A stretch of DNA of 64,000 nucleotides. It comes from Clonostachys chloroleuca. Lineage: Eukaryota; Ascomycota; Sordariomycetes; Hypocreales; Bionectriaceae. A program made the translations under genes and the position numbers. The stretch is taken from positions 25,854,001 to 25,918,000 of the forward strand of contig JBANAY010000003.1 of the NCBI GenBank assembly GCA_037952775.1. Reading direction: 5' to 3'. How positions within the stretch are numbered: position 1 is the stretch's first letter; the number at the start of each line of letters is the position of its first letter. The notes under the pieces are model-generated. The model had not been told where the DNA came from. It did no database searches and saw only the letters and a list, made by a program, of their open reading frames with translations. Below, one piece after another: positions 31,553-43,534 of this stretch.

Positions 31553-34500
31553 TCACTGCTGCTGTCCTGCAGCTGCGCCCATCATTTGGCGGAACTGGTC
31601 CATCACTTCCTTGTCCACGTTCACAGCCCACTGTTCCTCGAACACAGCCTCACCTCCAACGCGGCTGACCAGATCCTGCAGTCTCTCTCTCACGAATCCA
31701 AGCGCACTCATTGAATGCACCGGATCCTTCATCTGGGTCTCTCGCTGCAGAATCATCTTCGGGTAATCGTACTCGCCCGTCTCGATTTCCGTCCACAGCA
31801 AGCTGTCCGTTCCATCTGTCGTACCGTCCTGCAACTCAGCGATTGTGTTTAACCACATGCTCACGAAGTCTTGAAGCTTTGCAAGCACGAGCTCCTGCAT
31901 AGGCGAGGGAAGCTCTAGAAGACGGGTCAAGCTCAGGAGGTAAAGCTTCTGCCTCTCAAGGCGATCAATCCCCTGCATGTATGAGAACCATTCCGAGGAT
32001 AGCCAGCCCCAGACTTGGTCTAAACTGCCAAAGGATGTCAGCATTTGGACGAAAAGGGTTGGCTCTGCCAGGGCAAGCCGTGACACGATTGCAAGATAGT
32101 CTCCTTCAGTAAGCGTGTTGAGTTGACTGATCTTGCGATTCGGGCCTGTGGTCTGATGCGCTTCCCATGCATCATGTAACCGACCGAGGATTTTGTTCAT
32201 GAACCCTGTCTCGACCATATCCTGAATAATGACAGACACGCCGGCAGGCCCTCCGAGCTCGACAGCAGAGCGTGTTAGGTACTCAATGCATGTGGTGCCC
32301 GTACGAACGAGCTCTCTGCTCTTGGAGTCCAAAGCTCCAAGTAGAGCCAAGAGGGTTGGTCGACGTAGCCGGTCTTCTAAAATAGCACTTGGAGCCAGCA
32401 GGATGTATGACTCAACTGCGAGTAAAGCCTCGGACGCAGTTTCGGACGAGTACTCCAGCAACGGTAGAAGGGTTTCGGAAAGATTAATCATCTCCGGGGA
32501 CAACGGTGGTTTACTGTGCATGAGAATCGCGTTCCATAACTCTAGTGATTCATCAATCAAATGCACATGCAGATCAGAGCCCTGCCTCGTTGCTTCTGTA
32601 ATCAGCGGAACCATCAAGTGCTGATAGCGCTGCGATTCGTAGCCCATGCTCATAACAAGAGCGGCGAAGATGGCAATCACGCCTTGCTTGATCATGTATT
32701 CTTCTGTCCCAGAGTTGGTCCAAATTTCAGGCAAGGTTGACATGAGTTGGTCACCAAATTGCGCTACTTGATCCTCCATGCGGGTGACAAGAATCCTGAT
32801 GGACTCTAAAATTGCCAGTTTGGTTTCGTCGATGTCGACGTTTCGAGTCAGAACAACGAGCTGGTTCAGCACATCAGAAGTATAAGGGAGGAAGGCCTCA
32901 ACGCTGAAGCCAAGTTCATCTGCAATCCACCTCAGTTCTCTGGCGGCTGTGATCCTTACAACAACATCATTGTTCTCATCGTTGGGGTTGAGAAAGTGCC
33001 GGAAGATTTGGTATGCGATAGGGCGGCTGTGATCCTCAAGTTTTACTGGAGCCCACTGACTGATTAAGATGGCAATGCGTCGGCGGAGAATCTTGAACAA
33101 TTCACCAGACTGCTGTGCATCTTGAGAGATGGTTGATGCAAGGAATGCGTCAAAGTCGAACTTGTTGACGACGTGTGCCGCAGACAAGCCCATTGCAGTG
33201 TATACAGCCTCCTTCGTCGCGATGTCCGCTTGTGGGTTCTCGGCGGTTTGAAAGTAAGTCATTAACGGAGTAATGAGCAGGTCTTTGAAATTTGTTAGAA
33301 GATCTAGGAAGAGCTTTTCCGAGCAAGGCCGGACCTGCCACTCAAACGCATCGCCCTCGCTCTGTTGCTCCTTTTCCCATTCTTCTGGGTCCTCTTCCCA
33401 GGCCTCCAAGTCCGACTTTCGAAACACGAAGAGATACGTGATGATGCAGTTCACAATTTGAACCACGAGTTCGGGTTTCCACAGTTCTGTCTTAACAAGT
33501 GCTCTGGCCTGCTCCTGCTCCGCTTTTGTTTGGGGAGTACGATATTTGAAGGTTTGGGCGGGTTGGAATGCGATCCTGATGCAGGCTCGAAGTAGAAGAA
33601 GTCCTTTGACAGCAAGCTTCTCTAGCAGCGGGCCTTCAATCTTGGCCTTGGTGGCTCCGCCTCCCCCTGAGCTTTGGCGAATGCCACCAGAAGTCGCAAA
33701 ACTCTCAGCAAAGTTGGCAACTAGGTCCCAGTATGCGCGGACGAGTGGAAGCGTGTTTGGCAGGACAGCAAATCCAGCAGCATGCTGGTCTGACATATTG
33801 ATATGTAGTTTTGTGAATTGTAAAAGATGGCCCCCCGCCACCTCCTGGAAGAGCGGTGGCAGATTTGACTCGTTGCCGACGAGACCAAGTAATTGCCCAA
33901 ATTGATTTTGAGACATGGACCAGAACTGCTCTACCTTCTCGTCTGCGTGTGGACGTTCATATCCAACGATTACGAGTCTTCGTAGAATCTTCAAAGATAC
34001 AAGACTAATACGCAATGACTGGTAAGCCTCTTGCTCGTTTCCTTGCCGACTAGCGAGGAAGTTTATGCCAAGCTCGGATCTTTCAGAATAGATCTCGCTC
34101 AACACATGTACCATTTCAGGAGCAACCGACTGGAGGGCTGTCTGTGACTTCCTCAGGCGGGCTGTCCCCAGCTCCTTTACAACTTGTAGCAGAATCTGCA
34201 GGGTGCCGAAGAGGTGTTGCTGGTTGCCATGCCTGGATGTTCGAAGCAGCTCGATGATCTGAGGGAGGGCCTCTGGCCAATCTGCAGGATAATCTATCCG
34301 CACAATCCTCGCCACTACCAATGCATTATGTTCTGCGAGCCTCTCCTCGCCTTCATCGATCGTACCCTGGAACAAACGTGATCGGATGAGAGTCTTCTCC
34401 TCGGGGCTGACGCCGTTCTTGACATGTGCATAGAGTCTCCAGTATCTGTCGATGCCATTCTTGAGCTGAATGACGGCTTGAAATCGAGGTTCTAGAGGGA

Positions 34501-34753
34501 GGGATTTGTCTAGATACACCGACTATACAATACATTAGCGGTTTTGCAAGGAATAGGCGTAGGTGGGTTGGGGAGAACGGCATACCTGCAACGAGCTGTA
34601 GTACCCGGGGTGAGTTTCCCAGGTGGTCAGCTGTTGCTCGGAGCTCTGTCTCTGGGTTGCATCTGGGGATGTCGTTGCATTTTGAAGCGTGCGGCATAAG
34701 TCTTGGTAGCTTAAGGGATTTGCGCTCCCGGGGACTTCGATCGCGAAGCTCAT
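31553..34753 (-). CDS. KAP120: Importin-beta family karyopherin Kap120/importin-11
   Basis: Exons 34753-34586 and 34522-31553, 1045 aa. The joint between exons (YYSSLQ/SVYLDKSLPLEPRF) rebuilds the importin-beta N-terminal domain: TQRQSSEQQLTTWET, FQAVIQLKNGIDRYWR and EEKTLIRSRLFQGTIDEGEE. The remainder is helical HEAT-type repeat sequence (VVARIVRIDYPADWPEALPQ, SLVSLKILRRLVIVGYERP, TAARELRWIADELGFSVEAF). Members carry cargo such as ribosomal and assembly factors into the nucleus with Ran. An upstream in-frame ATG at 34795 would add 14 residues; the MSFAIEVPGS start was preferred because it aligns with the usual length. It is convergent with the oxidoreductase gene, 218 bases apart. Confidence 0.9.
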
Positions 34754-35555
34754 ACTTGCTGCCAAACCGCCTTGGCGGCGACAGGGAGTGGACAATGACG
34801 AGGTTAGATTCTGCGATCAGTGTCTAACAGAGCCGGGAAGCTAAAAAGGCGCAAACGGGTAGCGATATTGTGCCCTGGTCAGCTTATGGCAAGACCGTTG
34901 CAGTGCCGGACTCGAAAGGCGATGGTGGGATTGAAGCACGGTGAGACAGATGCGTGCGGAAAGAATTGGGGAGGCATGGCGGGGTTGATACGAGCTGGAT
35001 GCTTGTTAGTGCGGGCTATGAAGGGCCACCAATGCACCATGCTGGTAACACCCAGGGTTACTGGGTCTTACATCGTATTCTATAATGGAAGAAATTGATC
35101 CCTGGATGCAAGAATGGTGCCGTATATGGCGTGCATAAGGAGAGAGGAAAAGAGTCATAATGATGCGGCAGATTTACACCATTCCAGCGCTGCATGCACA
35201 ATTTTGTCCACTGCATCCCCTCTTTGCCGGTAGTGCATACGGCCCGAGCTGATCGGCGCCGGCCATAAAGACTGGCGGTAGGCCCCGGAACCTGGAGCTA
35301 CGATATGAGCATGCAGTTATAGAGATCCATATGAGAACTTAATGATTTATTCAAAAAAAAAATCAACTTTCAATATTGCTAATGTGCCCCTTGATATTTA
35401 CATGCACAAACCGCAACTGGAAGGTACAAAGTGGCTCCTTAATGGAAGGTGCTATGCGTTGGACTAACCTAACCTAACCTTTTCTTATGTACCTGGCCAT
35501 TTTCGACGTGGAATTGGCACCAGGCTGAAAAACATACCCTTATCCCTTCCATGGA
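34754..35555. other. Intergenic: KAP120 promoter side and DUF1479 gene 3' flank
   Basis: About 0.8 kb without a supported gene. It includes a triple ctaac direct repeat (35464-35478) that resembles telomeric DNA but has a 5-base unit. Confidence 0.55.
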
Positions 35556-37139
35556 CTAGAAGCCCAGTACCTTGTTCCCATATTCAAGCAGGCTCACCTC
35601 CTCTTGCTCCTTGGCTACCGCAACGTCAAATGGCGCAAATCCAAATGCCCGAAGAGCAGCTTCGTTGGATAGCTCTTTCAACGCGGCTGCACCTGGTCGG
35701 CCGACATGCTGGCTTTCGCCCACGCCACCGGGAAAGTCAAACGGCGGGATTCCTTGGATGAAATGGTCGCGCTGCTTACGAACATAGTCCAGATTGATCT
35801 TTGTTGTAGGGCAAGCCGGGATGTATAGGACACTTGAGTCGCTCTTACCGCCGTGCACACTGTCCACAGCATGGATGGTGTCGCAATGCCACGCAACGTA
35901 GTCTCCGGGCCTGATTCGTGGCACATGCACCATCGTTTTGGGGAGATTTAGGTGAGGGTGAAGAAAGTGGTTCAGCTCCTGGCAGTGGCCTGGCCAAGCG
36001 CCTTGAAGTTCAGGAGACGTGGGTGGTGCCAGAGCCCAGTTGTCGCTGTCCAAGTACTCAGGGGTATAAGGAGAGCCTGGCTCTGAAGCCCAAGCCTTCT
36101 TTGGGGCGAAGAAAGGCCGAAGCAGAAAGTAAGATGTTGAAAGCGATAGTAAGGGGTTGACAAGAAGTGTCCCTTCCTTGGGACCTGTGTGCGACATGCC
36201 GAGCCATGCCTGGAACATCCGGAACATGCTGCAGGCGCCTGCGCCGTTGTACAAGTCCTGCTTGGCTTTCAAGCGGGTGCTCAGCTCCCAAGCGTCGAAT
36301 TCCTCCCACTTTCCTTCAAATATCTTGTCATAAACTTGGCCTTGACCATATCCTTCCTTCTCCCATCGCTCAACCCCACCACCATCTATATGTGGACCTA
36401 GGGCAAACCCAGAATCACCGGGCTGTCGAATACGCAGGCGATCAGCATATGTGAGGGGCTGCTGGAGAGAGCAGGGGGCATGAGGATCATTTGAGTGGTA
36501 ATATGACAACAGGAACTTCTGCGCCTCAATCATATTAGGGTGACTTCGAGCTGCTAGCTGGGGTTTAGACCAATACAGCTCGAATACTTGGGGATCGTTT
36601 GGTGGAAATGCTGCTTTCGTCAGTCATTTCTGGTCCTACAGCGTATACTCTTCGGACAGTGACACAACCACACCTTTTGTTGAAGGGTTTGCTGCAACAT
36701 ATTGTTCAATCTCTTCTTTGTAGGCCCGCGCCTCGTTCTCAGGAACTACCTGACGGATAACTGCAACCCCCCGCTTTCTCAACGCATCATTGAAATCTTT
36801 TGATGGATTTTCAATGTCAGCAAAATCAATTTCTGGGATGCAGGCCGATCCTTGCTTGACAATCTCTTCAGTCTCGACTCTTAGGTGATCGAGTAGTCGA
36901 TTCCAGCTATTCTGAAGCGCCACTGGATCCTGAATAAGACTCCGTTTGACTTCAGCAAACCTTTGTGGCAAAGTCTCTGTCGAGTCGCCGGCCGACAGAG
37001 ACCTGAAGACTGAGGAAATATCGCCCTCTTTCTTCTCCACATTGGCATCCGTTGTGGCAGCCCTTCTTTGGCATAGAAGTGAACTGGTATAGAGAGGCTT
37101 TGGCGCTCTAAGAGCTGAGATTCTCGCCGTTCGCAACAT
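35556..37139 (-). CDS. DUF1479 protein (YbiU-like putative 2-oxoglutarate/Fe dioxygenase)
   Basis: Exons 37139-36674 and 36613-35556, 507 aa. The start at 37139 gives MLRTARISALRAPKPLYTSS, an Arg-rich, acid-free mitochondrial-type presequence. DUF1479 features follow: KRGVAVIRQVVPENEA, DPQVFELYWSKPQLAARSHP, then candidate iron ligands in GPHIDGGGVERW (HxD) and YVAWHCDTIHAVDSVHGG (distal His). YIPACPTTKINLDYVRKQRD and a conserved C-terminal FGFAPFDV complete the domain. The reaction is unknown. The intron (gtgtgg...gaaag) rejoins TKAAFPPND in frame. Confidence is high for the family and moderate for dioxygenase chemistry and mitochondrial location. Confidence 0.87.
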
Positions 37140-38371
37140 CGCGTTCAGCAACACCAGATAGTTAACGATGCGAGATTGAATAAAACTAATTGGAATCAGT
37201 TATAGAAACTTTTTAAACAGCATATTCACATACTTCAATCATCTTTTAAATATACTTTGTCTCGGTTGTTCAATAAGCGCGGAGCTGAGCGGCCCTTCCA
37301 CGAAGGGAAAAGCGGCGACACCCCGATAGTGGCGGAATTCCAAAAACCGCAGTCTCCGCCTTACAACTCAAATTGAAAATGGTACAATGAGGTCAGCATT
37401 CGGGATTATTCATGCAGATTACCTGAATTGCTCGATCACGACGTTACAATGCATTGATATCGTTTAAAATTTGTGTGTTGGTGTGCGGCGAAGCCAATAC
37501 GGATGAAGGTAATGGTCCTGGTAGCGAGGACGGAAGCAGCCTCATTTCGAAATGAAAAAGACATTGTATCATTGAGATTCTTAGAAGATCTCTATACAAG
37601 AGCAACGGTTTGTCAGGACTCCTTCTCTTCTTATCTTATTATTTCATAAATCCATGGGCTGTTCTCTTTCTGTAAAGCCCATGAGGTCTTGCTGTCTGCC
37701 ATGTCGCACCCAGCCTCATTGGCACGGGTCTCTTTTAGCGATAGCGGGGGGTTTGCTTATCACATGGCTCGCTTGTGCCAATGACGATAATGGTAATGTA
37801 TCACTCCAGATAGCGGTGTTTTCCTCTTTAAGAGGTTGCATAATATACACCATTCTTTTCATTTTCTCCAACGCGGGTGCCTCCTTTGGTCACTTTTGGT
37901 CATGGGACTTATCTCTCGCTTGGACGATGAAATATTCATTTCTCATATTATTGTAGTAGTTCCATTCTAGCTTTTGGAGTCATGATAGCTAGATGTCAAA
38001 AACAACTGATTTAAGTTGATGTAAGTTGAAAAGGCCCATTCGAGGAAGCCGTCCCACTATTCTTGGATGGTTATCGGGGGATCGTGTATGGCCCGTAACG
38101 ATCTTCGTATCAAGTCACATCCTCGGACAAGCGGGCTGAACCGGAATGGCTGTTTTGGAATAGTCAAATTGGTTCTGTTACGAATTCTTGAGTTAATTCC
38201 GGCTGTTGGATGCAAATGTCAAGTTCAAATAAAGTGCCGTGGTGGCACATGGTCGAAGTACGCTATACCAAAAATGGAAAGAAGCTCGATGCCTCGTTCG
38301 ATCCAAATTGCCGGGATTTTTCGCTCTACACTCTCACCCGCTTTCTTGATATCACCACCGCCAATTCTACG
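37140..38371. other. Intergenic: divergent DUF1479/MST1 promoters
   Basis: About 1.2 kb, AT-rich next to the DUF1479 start. The ThrRS frame is open back to 38210 but that upstream part lacks presequence character. No other gene is supported. Confidence 0.5.
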
Positions 38372-39877
38372 ATGATACGGTCGCGGGCTGTAAACAGTAT
38401 ACGCCCGCTTGCGTCGCGCCGGGCATGGACATGCCCAGCATGTCTCTCGAGGCGGCAATTCTCGAGCAAGCAATCGGCGAATACCCCCAAACAAGAGCCT
38501 CCCGACCATCGAAAGCTCGCAACGCAGCAGGAACTCTTCATCAACTCAATTTATAGTCCTGGTTCGCCAATGTTTCTCCCCCGCGGTGCCCGAATCTTCA
38601 ACAAACTTGTCGACTTTCTACGCAAACAATACATCCGCTACGGGTTCGAAGAAGTCATAACGCCAACCATTTATAAAAAGTCGTTGTGGGCAAAGTCTGG
38701 TCATCTGGCGAACTATAGTGATGATATGTACTCGGTTACGGGGAATCCCAAGTCTACGGCTACAGATGAGCATGCCTGCTACCCCGGTGAGGAGAAAGAC
38801 CCCAATCACGAGGAGGAGGACGGAGAATATGGTTTGAAGCCTATGAATTGCCCAGGACATTGCGTCGTTTTTGCCTCCAAAGCCCGCAGCTATCGAGATC
38901 TGCCAATTCGATATGCCGATTTTAGTCCATTGCATAGAAATGAGATATCAGGCGCCCTGAGCGGTTTGACAAGAGTGCGACGTTTCCATCAGGACGATGG
39001 CCACATTTTCTGCCGCCCAAGTCAGGTGGAGGAAGAGATCAAGCGCACCTTGGAGTTTGTTAAGGTTGTGTACACTGTGTTGCGGTTGGGCGTCAGCTAC
39101 CGGCTCGCATTATCAACACGGCCAAAGGACCATTTCATTGGCACGGATGAGGAATGGCAGCGTGCGGAGGATGCATTAAGGAGAGCCCTAGAGACGTCCG
39201 GAATGGAGTGGAGTGTGAACGAGGGTGACGGCGCCTTTTACGGTCCTAAGATTGACATCATCCTGAAGGATTCAGATGGCAAAGAGCATCAAACCGCCAC
39301 GGTTCAGCTCGACTTTCAACTTCCTAAGCGTTTTGAGTTGGAGTACCAGGCACCGGCGCCAGAGTACGAGGCCCGAGGGGAGACAACTGATGATCCGGCT
39401 CTGCTCGCCGATTATGGCCCAGTACGTCCTGTCATGATCCACCGCGCGGTGCTGGGGTCCGTGGAGCGTCTTATGGCACTACTGATTGAAAACTACAACG
39501 GCAAATGGCCTTTTTGGCTCAACCCACGCCAGGCCATCATCTTGACGGTGAATACCTCAGCCCCCGTCATCGAATGGGCAGAACAGGCGCGAAATGTAAT
39601 CATTGGAAACGACAGCCAGGCGTACGAGGATATCCTCGCGGGGAGGCTGCCTTCCCCTGACCACCCGCTCCGGCCCACAGGCCTAGGCGTTGATGTAGAT
39701 GTCAGCGCGAGATCTTTGGGACTGAAGATCCGAGAAGCACGTAACAGTGGCTACGGTCACATATTGGTGGTAGGCGACGAAGATGTAAAACACAAGCAGG
39801 TCAGCCTCGGCAAAGAGAGGATGTCACCTGCTGAAATGCGTGACAAAATGTTGAACATGGTAGACACTTTCCAATAA
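38372..39877 (+). CDS. MST1: Mitochondrial threonyl-tRNA synthetase
   Basis: Single exon, 501 aa from the chosen ATG, which opens an Arg/Ser-rich presequence (MIRSRAVNSIRPLASRRAW). Class II synthetase: motif 1 in FLRKQYIRYGFEEVITPTIY, motif 2 and zinc-pocket residues in YGLKPMNCPGHCVVFASKAR and LHRNEISGALSGLTRVRRFH plus QDDGHIFCRP, and motif 3 in PVMIHRAVLGSVERLMALLI. The C-terminal anticodon-binding domain follows (LNPRQAIILTVN, KIREARNSGYGHILVVGDED). It lacks the TGS/editing modules of cytosolic ThrRS, as expected for the mitochondrial enzyme. The frame extends 54 codons further upstream to an ATG at 38210, but that extension is rejected because it does not resemble a presequence. Confidence 0.93.
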   Translation: MIRSRAVNSIRPLASRRAWTCPACLSRRQFSSKQSANTPKQEPPDHRKLATQQELFINSIYSPGSPMFLPRGARIFNKLVDFLRKQYIRYGFEEVITPTIYKKSLWAKSGHLANYSDDMYSVTGNPKSTATDEHACYPGEEKDPNHEEEDGEYGLKPMNCPGHCVVFASKARSYRDLPIRYADFSPLHRNEISGALSGLTRVRRFHQDDGHIFCRPSQVEEEIKRTLEFVKVVYTVLRLGVSYRLALSTRPKDHFIGTDEEWQRAEDALRRALETSGMEWSVNEGDGAFYGPKIDIILKDSDGKEHQTATVQLDFQLPKRFELEYQAPAPEYEARGETTDDPALLADYGPVRPVMIHRAVLGSVERLMALLIENYNGKWPFWLNPRQAIILTVNTSAPVIEWAEQARNVIIGNDSQAYEDILAGRLPSPDHPLRPTGLGVDVDVSARSLGLKIREARNSGYGHILVVGDEDVKHKQVSLGKERMSPAEMRDKMLNMVDTFQ

Positions 39878-40310
39878 CGGATACTCCTAATCCAAGTCTA
39901 ATTCAAACCCTACTCACATTACCACGTTCTCCATCCCTCTGTCCCCTGCTTCCACCCACGAGGAAACTATACACTGTAAAGTACCGTCTGTGGTTTGCAT
40001 GTAGAGAAGCGCCTTGCAGCAATCTAACGTTCGTGACAATGCTCGCGACGGAAGTCCTCACATGATTAAAACCGTGTATCGCTAGAATGCATGAATACCA
40101 TACCGAGCTCAGACTCGGTCGAGGTGTTGCCTTGAGCTGAATGAAAAACCCTCCGACAATACCAGAAGATCCCGAGCCATTTCATTCCCTCAGCTAGTGT
40201 GAACTCCCGCCTGTCTGTTGTCTGTAGAGGGGTCTATACTAGATCAGCTTCTGATGCCTTCATTTCAGAGCGGCAGTGGTGGGGATGCACGGCACAAGAA
40301 AGCTCAGCCC
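39878..40310. other. Intergenic between convergent ThrRS and bHLH genes
   Basis: About 430 bases holding both 3' regions. A possible extra bHLH exon would fall near its right end (see the bHLH gene). Confidence 0.55.
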
Positions 40311-40724
40311 TTACCTTTTCAGCTTCTCATCCACCTCGCCGCCGGCCTGTTCAATGCGGTCCACCATCTCCCGTCTCTCTTCGATCTTGTCTCTCATGTA
40401 TTCTACAGTCCGCTTCAGGACTAGGCCCTCTGAGCGCCCTTGACCCTCGAGGCCGGGCACCAACTCTGTCAGGCGGTCAAAGCCTTCCCTGATGGCCTGT
40501 CTTCGTTTTTGTTCTGCACGCCTTTCGTGTCAGTGAATCCGTTCACTTGTTTTAATAAAGAGCCCGAATCCAATGCTCTTGCCCCCCCCCCCCCCCCCCC
40601 CCCTTTACATACCAGACGCGATGTGGTTCTGCTTTTTCTCTTCTTCCGTCAGGCGCGGCTTATCGTCGGCATTGAGGCCGCCATCAGCAGATGGGGGCGG
40701 AGACTTGTTGCCTGAAGTTATCAT
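40311..40724 (-). CDS. Small bHLH transcription factor (Ino4-like)
   Basis: Exons 40724-40613 and 40513-40311, 104 aa. The splice rebuilds the basic region NHIASEQKRRQAIREGFDRL, with the His, Glu and Arg residues that contact E-box DNA; a helix-loop-helix (LTELVPGLEGQGRSEG, then LVLKRTVEYMRDKI) and a short leucine/charged coil follow. The whole protein is little more than the DNA-binding and dimerisation module, so it probably acts as a heterodimer partner, as yeast Ino4 does with Ino2. The 99-base intron carries a 22-base G run nine bases after the donor. The stop codon sits in AAAAG/GTAAGG, which is itself a good splice donor, so one more 3' exon cannot be excluded. Confidence 0.82.
40582..40603. 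repeat. 22-base C/G homopolymer in the bHLH intron
   Basis: A run of 22 C on plus (G in the transcript), from intron position 10 to 31. The exact length may be unreliable in any assembly. Confidence 0.9.
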
Positions 40725-41352
40725 TGTACAACACTGCTGAATATTGCTTCAGGACGAGACGATCCCATATGTATTATATAGGCCGGGAGGAATCGGGAGG
40801 CTTGAACTCTGTTCGGCTTCTCTGGATGTCGATTGTCAACACCAGACGACGGGTGTGGGTGTAGGCAAGGGTATGACCGACCCCAGATTCCGGCAGACTC
40901 CATTTACATTTAGGCCGCTAAGACCACCCAGCATGAACGACCGACAAATAGAGATGCTGCATGCAATTCATGCCTTGGGGGTGCAGCCGCGCCTACAGGC
41001 TTTCCGCACTTTCAAAAACTGTAAAAGAAAATTATTGGTCGAGCACAGTAAGAGGGGCCAGCAACTGGTCATGTTAAAATGCTGTTAATTCATCCGCCCG
41101 TCCAACGCAGGATGCACTATCCGGCTATCACATGCTAAACCGGCGTTGTAACACCGCAGATAGTGATCAGCAACGCTTTATTGGTGTCCAACGCCCAATG
41201 CGTAATATTCAACCAGCGATTCTAATATTCCCAGTTATATGTTTTGAAACACCATGTACTTCCATATCCGACAGAGATAAAAGTTTTGCGGCCATATGTT
41301 CTTTTCCATGTCCAGCATGCCCGACATTCAGCTGCAAGGGTGCATGTCAAAA
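40725..41352. other. Intergenic: bHLH promoter side and Maf 3' flank
   Basis: About 630 bases. No supported gene. Confidence 0.55.
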
Positions 41353-42223
41353 TCAATCTTCCTCCTCCTCCCCGCCCTCTTCATAAATGTCCTCCTCCTG
41401 CTGGAAGATAGCCTTCTCGGCCATCGACAGGGTCCGTCGAACAGGTAAACCAACAACATTATCCACGCTGCCGTCGATTTTCTCCGCGAGCAACATGCCG
41501 CCCATGCCCTGGATAGCGTAGCCGCCGGCCTTGTCCGCCCCCTCCCTAGTCTTCACGTAAGCCTCTATGACGTCGTCCGGCAGCCCGTCCTCTTCCTCCC
41601 AGAAGTAGACCTTGGTCTCCTCCGTGTGGGTGACGAGCTCGTAACCTGGCGCCCTCGCGTCCTCCCGCGGGGCGATCACGCTGATCGAGGTCAGCACCTT
41701 GTGCACCCGGGTGTCGCGCAGGTGCTTCAGCATCCGGATGTGGTCCGCCTCGTTGCGTGGCTTCTCGAGGATGCGCCCGTCGCGCGTGACGATGATGGTG
41801 TCGGCCGCGATGACGAGGGACGGGTCGGGTATCGACTTCATGGAGTTTTCGAGAGCTATGCTGTACACGTCCAAGCACTTCTTGCGGGCCGTCTCCTCGA
41901 CATATTCGTAGGGGCCGTATGCGCCCTTGTCCACGTCTTCAGGTTTGGTCGACGGGAGGATTTCGAGGTTTTTGAGACCGATCTGGATTTAAAGTACCGG
42001 TTAGAAAAGGGTACACTGCTTGCCATGGGTGGGAACGAACCTGCTGCAGCAGAGCTTTCCGTCTAGGGGACGCCGATGCGAGAATGACGCGCTTGGAGTT
42101 TAAGTGCTGGATTATGGGAATCTCGAGGGGCAGCGGTCCTCTGCGGATGGGAATATTCTGGAGGACTGAAGTTTCATTCTCGCCCGCCTGCTTGCCCCCG
42201 TCGGTTGGCTTGGAATCAGCCAT
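41353..42223 (-). CDS. Maf-family nucleoside triphosphate pyrophosphatase
   Basis: Exons 42223-42041 and 41982-41353, 270 aa. Maf/HAM1-like enzymes hydrolyse dTTP, UTP or modified nucleotides to monophosphates. The signature is RVILASASPRRKALLQQIGL, completed by splicing of gttcgt...ccag. ETARKKCLDVYSIALEN and the catalytic LVIAADTIIVTRDGRILEKP follow, with GGYAIQGMGGMLLAEKIDGS (the substrate loop) and VVGLPVRRTLSMAEKA. The last 20 residues are almost all acidic (EEEDIYEEGGEEEED), which is unusual beside bacterial Maf. An N-terminal 45-residue extension is low complexity. Housekeeping role in nucleotide-pool cleaning is inferred from the family. Confidence 0.92.
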
Positions 42224-43534
42224 CGCAATTCGGGCTGATCAAAAGGTGCTATTTTCCGTGCTTGAAAGTGTCGTCGTGAGATGAGCAGATGGGTGGCAAT
42301 GACGGTATCGTGGTTCCCAAACTGGAGGGGCTCGCTCTCGAGCTTGTCCCGATGTCCCCGCCAGATCTCAGAGCTATCACATTATTATGGAGATGGCGGA
42401 TTTGGTTCGGAGGGCGACATAAAAGCGTAAAAAGTTACACCTGACCTCTGATATGCTACTTTTGAGTTTTGTATTCTTTGATTTGCGGTAAATATCACAA
42501 ATGAGAAGGAAAAATATTCTATATTTTCTATCGACCTGATTTTCTTTGAATACTTCCCATATCAACTGCATTGACATTGAGTTAGATACATTGTTGAGGC
42601 CTTGGTGTGCCATGTATTATGTCCAGCTTGTTTGCAACGGTAACTAAGTGGCCTAACCGGAAAAGGTGCATTGCTCAACAGCGGATTGCCAAACACACTC
42701 TTGCATGGAAGTATAAGTTTGTTTTCAAGTTCACTATATAAATCATGGCTCAGAATAGGAACAATCTCATTTCACCGCCCTTCCGGCGAGTTCTTTGTTC
42801 CCCAAGGATACCTATAGGTTCAGGTCCACTGTATCGCCTGTCAGCCACTGCCAGCTAGGGCGCTGTACTCCCGCTCAGGCCAGCGACCTTCGCACGCCGT
42901 TAGCCCACCATGTAGTTGTTCAAGGACCCTCCATTGCTCAATCAGGCTGCCGGCACCATGCATATCGACCCAGACACCGTAAAGCCCAATTTCAAACAGC
43001 GATTCTCTAAAATTTTGGCATTCAATCATTGTCCTCATTGTTCATCCATATGAGTAGCAGGTTACGTCCTCCCAGCAACAGCTGGTGACTCCAGAAGGCT
43101 TCGCGCCTTGTTGCCTGAGATACCTACCCAGATCGGGAATAGCGCAGGGTGACATCGCCAGGTACACTCTTCCCCGTCTCGCAAAATTGGAGCCAGCCTT
43201 TCGAAACCAAACGCGACATCCCATGTACTGACCTCAGAAGGTGGTCAGTGAATCAGTGCGCTAAGATCGCAACATCCTCGCGGGAGCGATTCACAGCTTG
43301 GTGCATGCTGCAGAATCGGGGAACTATTTTTTCCCTTGCGTTTTCTTCCATTCTTGACACCGACTAGAGTTCTTAAGCCCACGCCGCACCGACCAGCGAA
43401 CCAGTCGAAACGCGTTCATCCACCTCCTTCGAAGACCATTCCCCAGGAATCTTGCAAATTGCGGTATTCTCCTGCACAGCGACGAGCTTTGCAGCCTGAT
43501 ATGTCATAGAGAAATACGCAGCCAATTTTGAAGG
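42224..43534. other. Intergenic: divergent Maf/RSC4 promoters
   Basis: About 1.3 kb, AT-rich around 42420-42560. No supported gene. Confidence 0.5.

Noticed and set aside
35464..35478. Telomere-like ctaac repeats
   Set aside because: The unit is five bases, not the six-base CCCTAA of fungal telomeres, and only three copies are present.
37140..37154. Upstream GTG start for the DUF1479 protein
   Set aside because: Nuclear fungal genes start at ATG; ATG 37139 begins the presequence.
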